DNA from: Actinomycetota bacterium
Lineage (GTDB): Bacteria > Actinomycetota > Acidimicrobiia > Acidimicrobiales > Ilumatobacteraceae
DNA: 37,144 nt
Direction of reading: 5' to 3'
Assembly (NCBI GenBank): GCA_005787785.1
Contig: SXZT01000107.1
Location: 1-37,144 of the forward strand
Positions 14,527 through 22,895 of this stretch are shown here, one piece after another. Numbering within the stretch: the stretch's first letter is position 1; each line of letters opens with the position of its first letter. Made by a program: the position numbers and the translations under genes. The notes beneath the pieces were generated by a model. That model saw nothing but the letters and a program-made list of their open reading frames with translations, had not been told where the DNA came from and searched no databases.

Positions 14527-15276
14527 TCACCCAGCGGCTTCGACTTCGGCAACTACTGCGTCGACGAAACCCTTCACCTGGGCCGGCGGATCGCCCGCCT
14601 GACACTTGGCCAGCTCCGACTTCGCGGTCGCGAGATCGTTCGCGAACCGGAAACTGACGATGCCGAGGAAACAATGGGCGTCGGGATACGAATCGTCGAG
14701 GAGGGTCGCGCGGCCGAGACCGAGAATCGCGGTCTGCACGGCCGCATCGCGCACCGACTGCTCGGCATCGCGCGCGGTCAACGCGAGCAGCCACGACCTG
14801 TACGTCAGCGCCTCGACGCTGTCGGGGTCGACCTTCAACACGTCGCTGTAGATGTTGATCGCGGTGATCGGATCGGTGAAGTTCATCTGTCGTGCCTGGG
14901 CGAGTTTGTTCGCGGTGCTGTCGGCGATGCCCCCCGATGCGGTTTCACCGGGCAGACGCTGGCCGCTTTGACGTGCGACGAAAACACCAAGACCCACCGC
15001 GCATACGACGACGAGAAAAACACCGGCCAGTCGCCGCGACACGCGGCGCTTTTCCGTCTCGGCAGACGTCGCGTCGGCTGGGACTCCGTCGCGTTGAAGG
15101 CGCCGGATGATCTCCGCGGCACGCGCGGTGTAGCTGCTGCGCAGGGCCGCGTAGTCGGCGTCGTCCACGTCACCCGCCGCGCGTTCACGCTCGAGATCAC
15201 GAAGCGATGCGAGCAAAAAATCACGTTGCTCTTCAAGATTGCGCCGCCCGACGTCGTCCATTGGCGTGCCCGTCAC
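14527..15276 (-). CDS. ccmI: CcmI-like TPR protein of cytochrome c maturation
   Basis: 249 residues. In System I, CcmI holds apocytochrome for haem ligation. The N-terminal part is a charged helical region with EEQRDFLLASLRDLERE, similar to the start of CcmI; one membrane helix follows at about 84-101 (LAGVFLVVVCAVGLGVFV). Then come TPR-like helices (INIYSDVLKVDPDSVEALTYRSWLL, about 140-165). It is shorter than the proteobacterial protein of about 400 residues. The start GTG overlaps the ccmH stop by 4 bp (GTGA, 15273-15276). Family assignment rests on topology, TPRs and position. Confidence 0.75.
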   Translation of the reverse strand: MTGTPMDDVGRRNLEEQRDFLLASLRDLERERAAGDVDDADYAALRSSYTARAAEIIRRLQRDGVPADATSAETEKRRVSRRLAGVFLVVVCAVGLGVFVARQSGQRLPGETASGGIADSTANKLAQARQMNFTDPITAINIYSDVLKVDPDSVEALTYRSWLLALTARDAEQSVRDAAVQTAILGLGRATLLDDSYPDAHCFLGIVSFRFANDLATAKSELAKCQAGDPPAQVKGFVDAVVAEVEAAG

Positions 15277-15755
15277 AACCCGTCCGTCGGATCGTCATGC
15301 TCGCGAAGTGCGGCCGCAACGATGTCGGCGTCGTTCGGCTCGGCACGAGCCTCGCCCTCTCGTTGCCACCTGCGGAACACCACCACGAGACCACCGAAAC
15401 CGCACACGAGCACAACGACGGGCAACACCCAGACGAGCGAGTCGACCCCTTCGGCCGGTGGCAACAACAGGCTTCCCGGGAAGCGCGACTCGATGTACGC
15501 AACGATCTCATCATTGGCTCGCTGACCCGCCGCCACCTGTCGGGCGATCTCGTTGCGAATCGACTCGGCAGCCGAGGCACGGCTGACGTAGATGCTCTCG
15601 CCGTTGCACGTGGGACACGCAAGGCGCTGGGAGATTGCATCGATGCGTTCTTCCTGTGTCGAAGGACCCGATGAACGCATGGCCCCGAATGCCAGCAGTG
15701 CGACCGTCAACAGGGCCATCGCCGCCCATGTCAACTTCCCCTTCGCCCCACTCAT
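15273..15755 (-). CDS. ccmH: Cytochrome c maturation protein CcmH
   Basis: 160 residues. Thiol oxidoreductase that keeps the apocytochrome CxxCH cysteines reduced. N-terminal signal-anchor helix (about 8-26), then the redox motif ACPTCNGESI (LRCxxCQ in most relatives), the helical RNEIARQVAAGQRANDEIVAYI and a second membrane helix near 107-127 followed by a basic cytoplasmic tail. The Gln of the usual CQNQ motif is Asn here. Seven bp after dsbE and coupled to ccmI through GTGA. Confidence 0.92.
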   Translation of the reverse strand: MSGAKGKLTWAAMALLTVALLAFGAMRSSGPSTQEERIDAISQRLACPTCNGESIYVSRASAAESIRNEIARQVAAGQRANDEIVAYIESRFPGSLLLPPAEGVDSLVWVLPVVVLVCGFGGLVVVFRRWQREGEARAEPNDADIVAAALREHDDPTDGL

Positions 15756-15762
15756 GACGTGC

Positions 15763-16326
15763 TCACGACCCAGGTCCGTTCAGCATCTCGCGCATCGCAG
15801 CGATGCGACCCGACAGGAACGAATCGGTGACCTCACCCGCCACTCGCATTCTCACGAAACCCGACGGATCGATCACCCACGTTTCGGGAACCTTCGCAAC
15901 GCCGAACGCAACCGCAATCGTGCCGTCGGGGTCGCGGATCTTGTCCCAGTCGCCACCCTTCTCGGCAAAGAATGCCGACACGGCCTCGTCGGTGTCGTCG
16001 TTGACAACGGTGAAGAGCTCCGCACCGTCGGCGATACCCGCCTGCTGTCCGGCGAACGCGACGAGTTCGGGATGTTCGTTGCGACACGGCACGCATGTCG
16101 AGTTGAAGAAGTTGAGCACGACCCACGAACCTTTGCGACGCGCAAGATCGAAGCCGCCCCCGCCGACGAGCGTCGATTGCACCGCAGGTGCAGGGTTGCC
16201 GATCAATGGCGACGCCACGTCGGCCTCACCCCGGGGCTTCGCAACGGCGAGCACGACGAAAAAAGCGACCAAAACGAATCCCACGACGGGTACGAGTCGT
16301 CGCGACAATCGCGGCGTCACGTTCAC
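15763..16326 (-). CDS. ccmG: TlpA/DsbE-type thioredoxin (CcmG)
   Basis: 187 residues with GTG 16326. Membrane-anchored thiol reductant for cytochrome c maturation. One N-terminal helix (about 12-28, VPVVGFVLVAFFVVLAV), then a thioredoxin fold with NFFNSTCVPCRNEHPEL; the CVPC cysteines are the redox pair, and VPETWVIDPSGFV contains the cis-proline typical of the family. The ORF track starts at 16449, inside ccmF; GTG 16326 shares GTGA with the ccmF stop, the same coupling seen at other junctions of this operon. Confidence 0.93.
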   Translation of the reverse strand: MNVTPRLSRRLVPVVGFVLVAFFVVLAVAKPRGEADVASPLIGNPAPAVQSTLVGGGGFDLARRKGSWVVLNFFNSTCVPCRNEHPELVAFAGQQAGIADGAELFTVVNDDTDEAVSAFFAEKGGDWDKIRDPDGTIAVAFGVAKVPETWVIDPSGFVRMRVAGEVTDSFLSGRIAAMREMLNGPGS

Positions 16327-18317
16327 GGCGCGACCTCTTCTTCGACGGGTACGGGTGCCGACGTCGGATCGGTGGGTCGGCGACGGCGTCCGGGGAACGC
16401 TGCGAGAACTGTCCCGAGCGCCATCAGTCCCCCACCGACCCAGAGCCACATGATGAGCGGCTTCACGAACACCTTGATACGCGCCTCACCCGAGTCCTTC
16501 TTCACCGGCGGCTCGAGGGTGAGATAGATGTCGTACCGCCATGTCGTCTTCACCGACGGCGTGCCGATGTTCATGCCCATGTTGAGGAACTTCGTTATCG
16601 CAGGTGCGTATGCCTGCCCCCCGTCGACGGACACGAGGGCCTTCACTGCGCTGCTGCGGTCGTCTTTTTCCTCGCGGAAGCCGACGAGTTCGAAGGTGTG
16701 ACCGGCAAACGATGCGGGGACACCCTCCGACAACCGCAGTTCCTGCGACCGCGTGTAGGCGTTCGACGCCGACAGTGCAACCGCGATGAGAATGACGCCG
16801 AGGTGCACGATCATGCCGCCGTTCGCTCGACCGACGAAGCCGCGCCAACCCTGACGTCGTGTTGCGAGCACCACCTGACGCAGGGCGGCGCCCCCCGAGA
16901 ACCCGCCGAGGGTGAAAGCGAGCAACGGTGCAAGTCCGTCGGCGCCGGCGACCAGGCCCGCAACGAGAGCGGCGATACCGCACCATGCAGGCCAGAACAG
17001 TCGATCGCGGAGTAGTTCCGTCGAGGCCTTTCGCCAGGGCAGTACAGGGGCAATGCACATGAGCGCCAGCATCGCGATGCCGATCGGCATCGACAGACGG
17101 TTGAAGAACGGTTCGGCCACCGAGATCTGTCGGTCCTGCAGGGCCTCGATGATGAGTGGGAACACCGTGCCGAGCAGCACCACGAATGCGAATGCACTGA
17201 AGAGCACGTTGTTAGCGAGAAACGCACCCTCGCGCGACACGGGCGAGTCGATCGACCCCGGCGAACGCAACTGGTCGCCGCGCCAACCGATGAGGACGAG
17301 CGACACGAGAACGACGAGGCCGAAAAAGACGAGCAGGTAGGTGCCAATGTCGCTCTCGCTGAAGGCATGCACACTGTTCAGCACTCCCGAGCGAGTGAGG
17401 AACGTACCGAGAATCGTGAGGCTGAATGTCGCGAGCAACAAGGAGAGGTTCCACACGCGCAGCATTCCGCGACGCTCTTGTACCAGGACGGAGTGGATGT
17501 AGGCGGTTCCCGTCAGCCATGGCAGGAGGCTCGCATTCTCCACCGGGTCCCACGCCCAGACCCCCGACCAACCGAGCACTTCGTAACTCCACCATCCCCC
17601 GAGGATGATGCCCACGGTGAGGAAACCCCACGCAAAGAGCGTCCAACGTCGCGTCTCGATAAGCCACCCCTCGCCGACGCGACCGGTGACGAGGGCCGCG
17701 ATGGCGAACGCGAACGGCACGGTGAACCCGACGTACCCCAGGTACAGGATCGGCGGGTGGAACAAGACGAGTATGTGGTTCTGCAGCAACGGGTTCGGGC
17801 CCGGGCCGTCGGTGATTCCCGGTGCACCCTCCGCGAACGGGTTGGCCGGGCCGAAACTCAGGACGAAGAAGAACACCATCACGATGCAGATGACGGCAAT
17901 GGCCCACGAAATCAATTCATCGTCGAGGCGCCTGCGGTAACGCCACGCAACGACCGCTGCGGAGAGTGCGAGCGCGAAAATCCAGAGGAGAATCGATCCT
18001 TCGAGTGCACTCCACACCGCGGTGAAGTTGTAGAGAGCCGGAGTCGAGCGCGAACCGTGGTCCTGCACGTACTGCAGGGAGAAGTCACGGGTGATCATCG
18101 CCCACTCCATTGCGATGATCGCCCCAAGTGACGCGAAGAATGCAAGACCGACGAAGCGCGGGACCAACCGCGACGTGCGCGCCTCCTCGCCACGCGACGA
18201 TTCGCGCGCGGCCGTGATGGCGGCGACGGCACCAAATGCGGCGGCAACCACCCCGACAAGCAGGGCTCCGCGGCCGACGGGGCCGGCGACCCCGCTAGCC
18301 CACACGACTGCAGGCAT
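16323..18317 (-). CDS. ccmF: Haem lyase subunit CcmF
   Basis: 664 residues, many membrane helices, size as in other CcmF. It ligates haem from holo-CcmE to apocytochrome c. The WWD motif is GWSGVWAWDPVENASLLPW. Histidine motifs expected for haem ligation are all present: LFHPPILYLGY and SGVLNSVHAFS on the outer side, and TAYIHS and MIVHLGV within the membrane. The C-terminal outer domain carries the tail KKDSGEARIKVFVKPL followed by the last helix. ATG 18317 overlaps the ccmE end by 23 bp, and the stop overlaps the start of ccmG. Confidence 0.96.
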   Translation of the reverse strand: MPAVVWASGVAGPVGRGALLVGVVAAAFGAVAAITAARESSRGEEARTSRLVPRFVGLAFFASLGAIIAMEWAMITRDFSLQYVQDHGSRSTPALYNFTAVWSALEGSILLWIFALALSAAVVAWRYRRRLDDELISWAIAVICIVMVFFFVLSFGPANPFAEGAPGITDGPGPNPLLQNHILVLFHPPILYLGYVGFTVPFAFAIAALVTGRVGEGWLIETRRWTLFAWGFLTVGIILGGWWSYEVLGWSGVWAWDPVENASLLPWLTGTAYIHSVLVQERRGMLRVWNLSLLLATFSLTILGTFLTRSGVLNSVHAFSESDIGTYLLVFFGLVVLVSLVLIGWRGDQLRSPGSIDSPVSREGAFLANNVLFSAFAFVVLLGTVFPLIIEALQDRQISVAEPFFNRLSMPIGIAMLALMCIAPVLPWRKASTELLRDRLFWPAWCGIAALVAGLVAGADGLAPLLAFTLGGFSGGAALRQVVLATRRQGWRGFVGRANGGMIVHLGVILIAVALSASNAYTRSQELRLSEGVPASFAGHTFELVGFREEKDDRSSAVKALVSVDGGQAYAPAITKFLNMGMNIGTPSVKTTWRYDIYLTLEPPVKKDSGEARIKVFVKPLIMWLWVGGGLMALGTVLAAFPGRRRRPTDPTSAPVPVEEEVAP

Positions 18318-18789
18318 CGGTGGCTTCCTCGGCTTCGTCCATCCGATCCTCGTTCTTGGCGACGTAGGCGTTCGAGTGCTTCACCTCGATGCGATCGCTG
18401 AGAAAGACACCGTTGACGAGCCGTCCGTGCGCGACCACCGGAATGCACTCCTGGAACACTCCACCGGGATCGCCGTCGTAGCGGATGTCGAGATTCTTCG
18501 CATTGAACGACATCAGGAACGTCGTCGTGCCGGCGGCCTGTTTGATGCTGCCCTGATCGACGGTGCCCTGCACGCGCAGCCGTCGGTCTGCCTCGCAGCC
18601 GTCACGGACGCCGACTTCATCGACGTTGCAGTAGTAGTCGATCGCCGACGAGAGGAACTGCGTGACGACGACACCGCCGGCAACGATGACGGCGGCAAGA
18701 ATTCCCATCGAGACCCAGCGACGTCCGGCCGACCGCGATCGCACCGGCGGCGCCGCACCGATCCCGGGCTCACGGGGACTCAGGTCCAC
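18295..18789 (-). CDS. ccmE: Haem chaperone CcmE, HxxxY type
   Basis: 164 residues. One N-terminal membrane anchor (about 26-45), then the OB-fold haem-carrier domain. The covalent haem histidine is in VKHSNAYVAKN, that is HSNAY, the HxxxY form rather than the CxxxY variant described in some archaea and bacteria. The sequence RLRVQGTVDQGS matches the usual start of the barrel. The ORF track begins at 18984, in ccmC and ccmD; GTG 18789 gives a normal length and overlaps the end of ccmD by 10 bp. Confidence 0.93.
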   Translation of the reverse strand: MDLSPREPGIGAAPPVRSRSAGRRWVSMGILAAVIVAGGVVVTQFLSSAIDYYCNVDEVGVRDGCEADRRLRVQGTVDQGSIKQAAGTTTFLMSFNAKNLDIRYDGDPGGVFQECIPVVAHGRLVNGVFLSDRIEVKHSNAYVAKNEDRMDEAEEATDACSRVG

Positions 18790-18914
18790 GGCTTGTCGCT
18801 CTTCTCGACGAACGGATCGAGCCGCCGGGCCCGGCGCGCGTTGCGCCACGCGTACAACGCAATGGGTGCAAACGAGAGCACCCAGCTGATGACGATGAAG
18901 TCGGCGTGCTTCAC
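18780..18914 (-). CDS. ccmD: Small membrane protein CcmD
   Basis: 44 residues, not listed separately in the ORF track because that frame is fused to a longer shadow ORF. It has one membrane helix (DFIVISWVLSFAPIALYAW) followed by the basic NARRARR, the standard CcmD design. GTG 18914 shares GTGA with the ccmC stop. CcmD helps release holo-CcmE from the CcmABC complex. Identification relies on topology and on its position between ccmC and ccmE. Confidence 0.85.
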   Translation of the reverse strand: MKHADFIVISWVLSFAPIALYAWRNARRARRLDPFVEKSDKPWT

Positions 18915-19663
18915 GACGGCACCTCTTCGGCCCGACGCGCTTCGAGCGCGGCATCGATGCCGCGCAGCTCGACGGCGTCGACAAGGGCGAGAACGCGATT
19001 GCGGTGCAGCACGAGCCAGGCGAAAATCGTGGTGAACACGGCGACCCCGAAGACGAGCGAGAAGAGCATCAACCCGTCCATCTTGACGTCGCCGTTCGGT
19101 CGCAGCACCGTCGCTTCCTGGTGCAGGGAGCGCCACAACAAGACGCTGAAGTGAACGAGTGGGATCTCGAGCACCGCGAACAGCGCGACGATCGCAGAGC
19201 GCTTGGCGCGCTGATGCTGCGTGCCGCCGAGTCCGCGCACCGCGAGGTACCCCACGTAGGTGACGAAGAGAAATGCCGTGGTGGTGAGTCGCGGGTCCCA
19301 CTGCCAATAAGTGCCCCACGAGAGGCGGCCCCAGAGACTGCCCGTCACGAGGGTCACGCCCATGAAAATCACACCGACTTCTGCCGACGCGCCGGCAAGG
19401 CGGTCGAGATTGAGGGAATGCTTCCTGCCCCACAGGTGACCCGCCGAGCACACCGCGGTGAAGACGAATGCGAGGTAGGCAACCCAAGCCGTGGGCACGT
19501 GCACGTACATGATGCGCACGCTGCTCCCCTGGTCGACATCCTCGGCGGTGAAGAACAATCCGAGCAACGCCAGAACGATCGACCCGAAAATGGCGATCAG
19601 CCCGAGATTGCGCGACGCAGCCGTGCGTGTCGGCGGGGGGACGCTCGTCGTTGTGTTTGACAT
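18911..19663 (-). CDS. ccmC: Haem handling protein CcmC
   Basis: 250 residues with ATG 19663, six predicted membrane helices. It loads haem on CcmE. The tryptophan-rich motif is WGTYWQWDPRLTTT; the two outer histidines lie in MYVHVPTAWVAY and WRSLHQ. The ORF track extends to 19948 through ccmB, which is unlikely because the extra 95 residues are arginine-rich shadow sequence. It follows ccmB by 11 bp and ends in a GTGA overlap with ccmD. Confidence 0.96.
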   Translation of the reverse strand: MSNTTTSVPPPTRTAASRNLGLIAIFGSIVLALLGLFFTAEDVDQGSSVRIMYVHVPTAWVAYLAFVFTAVCSAGHLWGRKHSLNLDRLAGASAEVGVIFMGVTLVTGSLWGRLSWGTYWQWDPRLTTTAFLFVTYVGYLAVRGLGGTQHQRAKRSAIVALFAVLEIPLVHFSVLLWRSLHQEATVLRPNGDVKMDGLMLFSLVFGVAVFTTIFAWLVLHRNRVLALVDAVELRGIDAALEARRAEEVPS

Positions 19664-19674
19664 GTCGAAGTCGG

Positions 19675-20367
19675 CTACTCGTCGGTGAGGGGACCGAACC
19701 CCAGTGTTCCACCAAACAGGAAGATCGCGCCAAACACGGCCAGAAGACCGACCCACGGCCAGCCTTCCACCGTCCGCGCACCGTCGGACCCGAAGGCCGA
19801 TTCGGTCGCCCGCGTTGCGCCGATCAGAACGGGAGCAACGGCGGGCAACAACAACAGGGGCAAGAGAGTCTCGCGACCACGGCCGGCGACGCTGAGCCCG
19901 CCGTACACCGCCGCGAGCGCGGCGATGCCCACCGAACCGAGGACGCACGTTGTGACGAGTAGCACAGCACCGTGCAGGTCGACATTGACCCTGTACAAGA
20001 TCAGCGCAAGCATGGCGAGCACCGCCTCGAACACGACCAACTGCGCGACGAGCGCGGCGACTTTGCCGAGATACACGCCGTGAGACGGCACACCAGCGAG
20101 ACGCAGGGCATCGATGGCGGAATCAGCGGACTCGACCGCGAACGATCGCTGCACGACCACGAGCGAAGTGAACAAGGTCGCCATCCAGACCAGACCCGGG
20201 GCGACACGCTGGAGAATTCCGTCGTTGTCGAGTGCGAACGCAAAGAGCACCATCACGATCGCGGCGAACGGCAGCACCTGGTTCGTCATCACACGGCTGC
20301 GCCATTCGATGCGCAGATCCTTGGACGCAACGGCGCGGGCGACACCGACGACTCGCGAGGCACTCAT
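19675..20367 (-). CDS. ccmB: Haem exporter-type ABC permease CcmB
   Basis: 230 residues with about six membrane helices and the family N-terminus VASKDLRIEWRSR. With CcmA and CcmC it forms the complex that releases holo-CcmE. Motifs such as DALRLAGVPSHGVYLGK match the cytoplasmic loop of CcmB. ATG 20367 overlaps the ccmA stop in ATGA (20364-20367). Confidence 0.95.
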   Translation of the reverse strand: MSASRVVGVARAVASKDLRIEWRSRVMTNQVLPFAAIVMVLFAFALDNDGILQRVAPGLVWMATLFTSLVVVQRSFAVESADSAIDALRLAGVPSHGVYLGKVAALVAQLVVFEAVLAMLALILYRVNVDLHGAVLLVTTCVLGSVGIAALAAVYGGLSVAGRGRETLLPLLLLPAVAPVLIGATRATESAFGSDGARTVEGWPWVGLLAVFGAIFLFGGTLGFGPLTDE

Positions 20368-21023
20368 TTGCGACCACCCGATTCGATGATTCGTCCACCG
20401 ACGATTTCGATGCGACGCGTGGCCAGCGATGCGGAGCGCTCAAGTTCGTGGGACGCGACGACGACGGTTGCTCCGGCGCCAACCGCGTCGCGCAGCAGTG
20501 CGTCGATTTCGTCACGCCCGGCCGCGTCGAGGCCCGCATGCGGCTCGTCCAGCAACCACAACGTGGCCCTGCGCACCGCCAGGACCGCAAGTGCAGTGCG
20601 ACGCTTCTGGCCCGCGGAGAGACGCCCGACCTGGGTCGAGAGCAGACGTTCGTTCAGGCCCATTCGCTGCGCGGCCGACGTCACCTCAGGGCGGCTCGCG
20701 CCAACGACGTCACCCCAGAACGACAGGTTCTCGCCCGCGGTGAGGTCGAGGTACAAACCGTTCGCGTGCCCGAGAAACCCGACACTCGCGCGTACCGCTG
20801 CGCGGTCGCTACTCACGTCATGCCCCATCACGTGCGCCGTTCCGCGGGCCAAAGGCAGCAGCCCCGCACACAGGCGCAGCAAAGTCGTCTTGCCGGCGCC
20901 GTTCGCGCCCTGAACGACGACGAGTTCACCACGGCCGATCGTCAGCGTTGCTTCGGCGAGTGCCGGAAACGAGCCGAGGAGAACGACCGCGTCACGCACA
21001 TCGACGACGGATGTCTCCTTCAC
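20364..21023 (-). CDS. ccmA: ABC ATPase CcmA
   Basis: 219 residues. Walker A GANGAGKTTLLRL (about 35-47), signature LSAGQKRR and Walker B LWLLDEPHAGLD. It powers release of haem-loaded CcmE from the CcmABC complex. GTG 21023 is the first codon of the ccm operon; a TAGCGT box 7 nt upstream points to a leaderless or nearly leaderless start. Divergent from the sortase gene across a 52-bp spacer. Confidence 0.95.
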   Translation of the reverse strand: MKETSVVDVRDAVVLLGSFPALAEATLTIGRGELVVVQGANGAGKTTLLRLCAGLLPLARGTAHVMGHDVSSDRAAVRASVGFLGHANGLYLDLTAGENLSFWGDVVGASRPEVTSAAQRMGLNERLLSTQVGRLSAGQKRRTALAVLAVRRATLWLLDEPHAGLDAAGRDEIDALLRDAVGAGATVVVASHELERSASLATRRIEIVGGRIIESGGRK

Positions 21024-21030
21024 CCGTCAA

Positions 21031-21036
21031 ACGCTA
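21031..21036 (-). promoter_or_regulatory. Putative -10 element of the ccm operon
   Basis: Minus-strand TAGCGT, 7 nt, GTG 21023. It mirrors an identical hexamer facing the sortase gene, with 25 bp between them. Confidence 0.5.
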
Positions 21037-21061
21037 CAGACCCAACGGCGCAGGGACCCAC

Positions 21062-21067
21062 TAGCGT
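21062..21067 (+). promoter_or_regulatory. Putative -10 element of the sortase gene
   Basis: TAGCGT, 8 nt, ATG 21076. Confidence 0.5.
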
Positions 21068-21075
21068 CGTTTGCC

Positions 21076-22083
21076 ATGAAGAACCGCGCGCGCAGACGTG
21101 TCGACGCGGTGCTCGGCCTCGTTGGTCGCACCTTCATCACGGCCGGTTTGCTGTTGCTCGGCCTCGTTGCCTACCAACTCTGGGGCACCGGCCTCGAACA
21201 GAGTCGCGCCCAGAATCGTCTGCGGGACGAATTCGAGACATTGATTGCGTCGTCGCCCACGACAACCGACACGGTCGTACCGGTCGAGGGCAACACGACA
21301 AATCGGATCGACTCCCCGCGTCGGCCGAACTCCGCGCTCGCGCTTCTCGAGATTCCGTCGGCAAGCGTCGCCGACATCGTCGTGAACGGAGCAACCGTCT
21401 CCGCGTTGCGCCACGGACCCGGCCACATCTCCGGAACCGCATTGCCGGGCGAACCCGGTAACAGCGCCATCGCGGGACACCGCACCACGTACGGAGCGCC
21501 GTTCGCCAATCTCAACGACGTGAACCTCGGCGACCAAGTGCACGTGACCACCGGCAAGGGGCGTTTCACCTACACGGTGAGCGACGTCAAGATCGTCGGA
21601 CCGAACCAAACCGACGTCCTTCGCCCACAAAAAGACCGCACGCTCCTCACTCTTATCACGTGCCATCCGCGCTGGAGCACCGCAAAGCGCCTGATCATCG
21701 TCGCCGAACTCTCTTCGTCCGAGACCATCGCAGCAACCACCCCGACATCGACGCGACCGGTCGAGTCGACCATCCCGGCGACGACCATCCCGCCCACTTC
21801 GGTTCCGGAGACATCGGCACCTGCGGTCGAATCCACGGAAGCGGTTCTCGAACTCGACGGATGGTTCTCCGACACGGGGGCGGTTCTCCCTGCGATACTT
21901 CTCGGTCTCGCGCTCGTGGTGATTGCGGTCGTGGCGCACTTCTTGCGGCGCGCGTTGCGGTCACGCGGTCGACGCGACAGGAACGCACGTCTGGTGTCGT
22001 GGGCGGCGACCGCCGTGCCGTTCCTCGTGGTGCTTTTCTCCTGGTACCACTTCGTCAACATGCTGCTGCCCGCCAGCACCTGA
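21076..22083 (+). CDS. Sortase with C-terminal membrane extension
   Basis: 335 residues. N-terminal anchor helix (about 17-36), then a sortase barrel: H135 in AGHRTTYG, catalytic C196 in LLTLITCHP and an Arg in RWSTAKRLIIVAEL. The TLxTC context resembles actinobacterial class E/D enzymes, which join LPXTG- or LAXTG-type proteins to the wall or to pilin. After the barrel comes a Thr/Pro/Ser-rich linker (about 213-255), then two further membrane helices (about 270-290 and 313-332). A usual sortase of this type ends soon after the barrel. No substrate with a sorting signal and no pilin gene is seen nearby. Divergent from ccmA. Confidence 0.9.
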   Translation: MKNRARRRVDAVLGLVGRTFITAGLLLLGLVAYQLWGTGLEQSRAQNRLRDEFETLIASSPTTTDTVVPVEGNTTNRIDSPRRPNSALALLEIPSASVADIVVNGATVSALRHGPGHISGTALPGEPGNSAIAGHRTTYGAPFANLNDVNLGDQVHVTTGKGRFTYTVSDVKIVGPNQTDVLRPQKDRTLLTLITCHPRWSTAKRLIIVAELSSSETIAATTPTSTRPVESTIPATTIPPTSVPETSAPAVESTEAVLELDGWFSDTGAVLPAILLGLALVVIAVVAHFLRRALRSRGRRDRNARLVSWAATAVPFLVVLFSWYHFVNMLLPAST

Positions 22084-22105
22084 GCCGGCGCCGACTGTCC
22101 GCAGT

Positions 22106-22882
22106 TCAGCGTCCGTTGAAACGCGGCGGTCGTTTCTCCAGGAACGCCCGCGGGCCCTCGAGTGCGTCCTCGCTGGCCCACGCTTGCGCCCGCAATTCAT
22201 CGAAGCGCTCGTCGACGACGATGCGCTCGGCGACTGCTTCGAGACCACGCTTGTGGGCCTGAATCGTGATCGGCGCGAGCGCGGCGAGGTCCTCCGCCCA
22301 CTCGAGTGCGTCGGCGAGACCACCAAGACGGTGTACGCCGCCTTGCGCGAACAACTGCTCGGCCGAATACACCCCGGTACCGAGCAACATGTGCCGCGCC
22401 ACCGCCCAACCGAACTCGTGACTCGCGCGTTCGATCGTCCATTGGTCGACCGCAAGGCCCAACTTCGCCGCCGGAATTCCGAAACGACTGGTGGCGCTCG
22501 CCATGCGAAGATCGCATGCGAGTGCGAGTTGCGTGCCCGCCCCCATGGCCGGTCCGTCGACTGCGGCAAGCGTGATGCACGGCAACGTCGTGAAACCACG
22601 CAATGCTGCGCCGAGCGCATTCGCAAAGTCATCGCCCTCGACACCCGTCAGGTCGGCACCCGCGCAGAACGCGGGTGGCTCGCCCGTCAACACGACCACC
22701 CGTGCCGCGCCCTCAACCGCGCGCTGGTGGGACACCATCGTTCTCAGCGTCTCCAAGTCGACGGCATTGCGTCTGTGTGGACGTCGAATCGTGATGACCG
22801 CTACGTGCGGGCCCTGCCAACCAAGGGTGATCGGACCACCACCCTCTCCACTGGGACCTTTTTCCCCATTCAGCCCTACCAT
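22106..22882 (-). CDS. Enoyl-CoA hydratase/isomerase family protein lacking catalytic glutamates
   Basis: 258 residues from ATG 22882 (the ORF track adds one TTG codon). Crotonase fold: the oxyanion-hole loops are AFCAGADLTG (71-80) and DGPAMGAGTQLAL (109-121). In classical hydratase the two active-site glutamates lie in GGGCELA and PEI; here they are Q118 (AGTQLAL) and A138 (GIPAAKLG). So ordinary hydration of enoyl-CoA is unlikely. It could be an isomerase, hydrolase or non-catalytic acyl-CoA binder, as reported for mycobacterial EchA6. Convergent with the sortase, divergent from the small membrane protein; TACAGT lies 7 nt before the start. Confidence 0.88.
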   Translation of the reverse strand: MVGLNGEKGPSGEGGGPITLGWQGPHVAVITIRRPHRRNAVDLETLRTMVSHQRAVEGAARVVVLTGEPPAFCAGADLTGVEGDDFANALGAALRGFTTLPCITLAAVDGPAMGAGTQLALACDLRMASATSRFGIPAAKLGLAVDQWTIERASHEFGWAVARHMLLGTGVYSAEQLFAQGGVHRLGGLADALEWAEDLAALAPITIQAHKRGLEAVAERIVVDERFDELRAQAWASEDALEGPRAFLEKRPPRFNGR

Positions 22883-22889
22883 CAATACG

Positions 22890-22895
22890 ACTGTA
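22890..22895 (-). promoter_or_regulatory. Putative -10 element of the crotonase gene
   Basis: Minus-strand TACAGT, 7 nt, ATG 22882. It touches the ATG of the divergent membrane protein gene. Confidence 0.4.
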
